Shown here one piece after another: positions 61,077-64,000 of a stretch of DNA of 64,000 bases (positions are counted from its first letter, which is position 1; each line of letters begins with the position of its first letter). The notes below the pieces were generated by a model. That model worked only from the letters and a program-made list of their open reading frames with translations, searched no databases and had not been told where the DNA came from. The stretch is from NCBI GenBank assembly GCA_963995505.1, contig OZ023181.1:22564366-22628365 (forward strand). Direction: 5' to 3'. The position numbers were made by a program, and so were the translations under genes. This DNA is from Hypericum androsaemum. Lineage: Eukaryota; Streptophyta; Magnoliopsida; Malpighiales; Hypericaceae.

Positions 61077-62609
61077 GATTTGTAGTAATCATGCAAGAGA
61101 TAGCATTCACGAGCTTGAAGTCCTCATTGGGTAAGAGCACCTTTGCCTTGTTCGGGTCCTCGAGCAAAAGCTTCACCACAAGATATCCTGCGATGGACCA
61201 CGTCTGGTACAAGCCTGATTGTTTCCCGATAAACCTTTCTCATTTTGTGTCATAGTATTCAAGTTATTTGTCCTGTGAAATGTGTTTCTCAACAACCTCA
61301 ACAGCTCTTGCAGCGAGGTCTGGCCGGTTATTTTTATGCATGCAACTGCCAGCTGAAAACAATCTCAACCATGTCACTCGTTAGTATTAGACCTGTGATG
61401 TCAACTAAACCAACAAAACTAACAACCTAAAAAATCAACCAAATTAACCCGTCATTCGTTATCAAGGACCTATGGGAAGGGAGCTCTAACTTTCACCTCT
61501 AAATGCTCTTTCTCAATTCTTTTTTGTTTCTACTAATGAAGTCACTTCTCCTTCAACAAGCTACTCTCGATTTTGACCCACCAGAATTTAAACAAAATTT
61601 TTTGGAATTCTCATCACTAACCTACCATAGTAGAGTTGGCCAAGAGCCTGCAAAATATTAAATTTAAGGAATGCACTAAAGAAGGAAACCACAATCAAAA
61701 CAACACCATAAAGTGTCAATCTGACGTATTTTTAGGATCACTGCCTGTGATAATCTGCCATTCGTGGCCTTCAAAAGCAGAATAACATCTTTTCAGCAGC
61801 ATTTGTACAACCAAATCTGTCCATTTGGCTTCATTGAGATCTAATATGGCATGTGATTGATCCACTGTTGCTAGACCACTTACGATGGACGATAAGTTCC
61901 CTAGAGAAAAGAATTTGAAATCCATATCAGCTGGTTGCACGTTTCCAATCAGATCCCCTCCTCGGTTGGGCATCTATTCAATCAGCCAGGAAGATATCTG
62001 ATCGGGGTGAATGTTGAACTTATTAACTACATCGTAGGAGTACTATTCTGCCTTGTATAGGTATATCTTCTTTAGCTTGCTTATATCAATCCAGTAATAC
62101 TCTCTGATCACGAGGAATAGCTTCAAACTGTTCAGAAAATATGATCATAACCAATGTTCGATTCGTCAAACATTTTCGGGTATCAAAGGATCTTGTTCCC
62201 GCCATGCCGTAGTAATACCATATGCAGCTCTTAACTCTCAAGCTATGATATCAAAACCAAATTCTTATTCGAGAAGATAAAACAACACAGAATAACTACA
62301 ACCTGAATTTCAAGATGGTGGCCATGAATTCCCCATTCGATGGTCTATCATGCATGAACCATCGCATCGGTTACCAACAATGTAGGGAATATATATCAAA
62401 TCCATTAGCAAGACATAGCCTGAGAGTCATCTTAATTCATGTCTGTACATCAATCCTTTCCTGAACTGAGGTCATCTGAGCATTTTCCATATGCACGCAG
62501 CATGATGATCCACCATAATCCTAGTAAAATCAATATTGACATTTTAGAAATATTACAAGCTAAATAGGTCTCCGTTAACTTAGCCAACAAGGAACCCTGT
62601 ACCAGAGTC

Positions 62610-63204
62610 TGCTGGAGAGAATCCCATATCAGAAGTTGCAAGTGGGTTGGGCCGGTTTATAAGGGTGGAAGATCCACCTACTCACTACCTTAAGATTTTG
62701 GGTAGGATATGGAAATTCCTATATGGTATCAGAGCGGGTTGATCATGTGCCCATTGTTAAACTTGCATGACCCCCATTTCTCGCACTTTGGTGAAGTCAA
62801 AGTCAGTACAATCTTTGACCTGATGTGGGTCTCGTTTGAGGGAGCGTGTTGAGAATCTCACATCGGTTAAAACACGAGTGGGGGGACAAGTTTATAAGTG
62901 TAGAAAAAATACCAACACATTGCCTTAAGGCTTTTGGTTGGATATGGAGATTCTAACATGGTATCAGAGCCAATTGCTCTAACGAGCCCATGGCCCGTTG
63001 TGCTTGCACGGCTCGTCTTTGAAAGCACGAGAGGCAGTGTGAAGCCCATACAAATTTCAGCCTGATGGGCTTCGTTTGAGGGGGCATGTTGGAGAGAATC
63101 GCACATCGAAAGTTGCAAGTGGATTGGGCCGATTTATAAGGGGTGAAAGATCCACCTGCTCACTACCTAAGATTGTGGGTAGGATATGAAAATTTCTATA
63201 TCCA
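62610..63204 (+). mobile_element. three-LTR TRIM array
   Basis: LTR-like units at 62610-62723, 62847-62958 and 63087-63204. The first two are each followed at once by the tRNA-Met primer-binding sequence TGGTATCAGAGC (62724-62735, 62959-62970), and the second and third are each preceded by a GTTTGAGGG polypurine tract. Internal parts are about 125 bases and non-coding. It is inserted in an invertase exon between the codons for APMD and DSG. Confidence 0.82.
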
Positions 63205-63330
63205 TAGGTGCAATGCACCCAATTGCTGCCTCCCCAAAGTCAGGATCCAGGACCTTCTTGGTTGCAGATTCATCGCCATCTAGGGGCACGGTGCGCACCT
63301 TGAAACTTGCAGACATCAATCTATGGCCAT

Positions 63331-63351
63331 GACTATGACTATGACTATGAC
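63331..63351. repeat. GACTAT hexamer microsatellite in an invertase exon
   Basis: Three and a half units; on the minus strand they encode alternating His-Ser after the conserved DCHS of the invertase, replacing the usual Pro-Gly-Gln. Confidence 0.8.
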
Positions 63352-63405
63352 AATCTATTGTTTTCTCCCAACTCTATGAAGTGTAGTAGTCACAAACGAT
63401 ATCAG

Positions 63406-64000
63406 CTGAGGAATGACAACAATATATTTATGTCTTACAGAAAGTCACAAGCACCTACAACTTCCTACCTATATTTGTTAGGAAAAATTATGCTCATGTC
63501 CCTGTAGTTTGTCCTCCCTCCCTCTAGGGTCTCTACGTTTCTAAAATCTTTCCTAACGTCCCCCAAGTCTGGTTTTAGAAATACCTACCTGAAAAGACTA
63601 AAATATCTTTCCACTAAAAAACAAAAAAAAAACTCTTATTTCCCTTCTCCCTTCATCTTCTTCTACCTCCCACTTCATCTTCTTCCTCCTACTTTCAAAC
63701 AAAACTAAAATTCAAACCCAAATCTTTATAACTAGAATTAAAACTAATTAGAGAATCAAAACTTAAAAAATCCTAATTTTGAAAGCATTCAAATGAATCT
63801 TGAGAAATATGATTTTAGCCTACTCTATTAAAAAAAGTTGAATTTAAATAGAACCCAAAAATATCGGTACAAAAGCTTCAATATCGCTAGTGTCTGACCA
63901 GTACAAGCAACCGGGAAGATATTTGTGGGCGGGCACGAGCAATACCCATGTTCTAATTCCTCCTACTGACTCTCTCACGCTTTTCCCATGCGCCTACTCC
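63406..64000. other. right-edge non-coding region
   Basis: AT-rich and CT-rich sequence; no supported gene. A stretch near 63490-63580 (GTCCCTGTAGTTTGTCC) resembles one arm of a MITE end, but no partner is visible in the window. Confidence 0.4.

Larger units (their letters stand above)
55594..63405 (-). pseudogene. alkaline/neutral invertase (GH100) pseudogene, broken by two retroelements
   Basis: Minus-strand pieces in family order: 63405-63205 ([10 protein letters not shown], then [20 protein letters not shown] and [13 protein letters not shown]); 62609-62603 plus 62520-62303 (LWWIIMLRAYGKCSDDLSS, then a 2-base loss and a stop); about 62125-61726 (REYYWIDISKLKKIY, a stop, then [20 protein letters not shown] and [11 protein letters not shown]); 61352-61082 (LAARAVEVVEKHISQDK, stops, YQTWSIAGYLVVKLLLEDPN, ISCMITTN); and the tail 55640-55594 (PRRRERMNLKQTYIV and TGA). 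Intact relatives hydrolyse sucrose in cytosol, plastid or mitochondrion; the KQTYIV tail suggests the organellar A-type. At least two frameshifts and five in-frame stops are visible. The exons are interrupted by the LTR element and the TRIM array described separately. N-terminal exons lie outside the window or are unrecognisable. Confidence 0.85.

Overview
This window is nuclear DNA from a flowering plant. The genes are interrupted by short AT-rich GT-AG introns, intergenic DNA is AT-rich, the transposon debris is of plant type, and several families are plant-specific: AGCVIII kinase, LITTLE ZIPPER, TBL, and P-class PPR with a long motif array. I cannot name the species; the gene content fits a eudicot but does not prove one. 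Gene models below were built by hand by joining exons in phase. Exon totals are multiples of three in every model, and the products read as complete proteins, but no transcript evidence was available.

Layout, left to right. 1-30 kb is gene-dense: a possible last exon of an unknown gene (13-115); ACR12-type plastid ACT protein (+, 1324-4310); TBL polysaccharide O-acetyltransferase-like protein (-, 4734-6387); TURAN/ALG1-like glycosyltransferase (-, 7865-11692), head-to-head with a RIX1/PELP1-like ribosome-biogenesis protein (+, 11923-17237); mevalonate diphosphate decarboxylase (+, 18780-22322); membrane-anchored alpha/beta hydrolase (-, 22843-24411); M18 aspartyl aminopeptidase (+, 26134-30152); and a LITTLE ZIPPER microprotein (-, 30398-30619).

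31-34 kb is a transposon-rich gap. It holds a LINE ORF1 remnant, a Mutator-type MITE with a perfect 9-bp target-site duplication, and a LINE-like 3' tail. 34-54.6 kb resumes genes: R3H-SUZ RNA-binding protein (-), mitochondrial NFU4-type Fe-S scaffold (+), PPR protein (-), GDSL esterase/lipase (+), ATX1-type copper chaperone (+), pseudo-histidine phosphotransfer protein (-), and an AGCVIII kinase of the PINOID/PID2 type (-).

55.4-64 kb is a wrecked locus. An alkaline/neutral invertase (GH100) pseudogene on the minus strand carries stops and frameshifts. It is split by a 5.4-kb non-autonomous LTR retrotransposon inserted just before its C-terminal tail, and by a three-LTR TRIM array inserted in an upstream exon; a tRNA-type SINE lies just downstream. 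No operon-like cooperation exists between the genes. They are independent housekeeping or signalling genes: plastid amino-acid sensing, wall acetylation, N-glycosylation, ribosome assembly, isoprenoid synthesis, Fe-S assembly, copper delivery, cytokinin and auxin signalling.

I did not find a novel defence-like or multi-gene system. The most interesting items are the nested-transposon invertase pseudogene, the pseudo-HPt protein with Phe at the phospho-acceptor position, the two Mutator-type MITEs with exact 9-bp duplications, the SINE with an exact 11-bp duplication, the three-LTR TRIM, and the readable PPR code.
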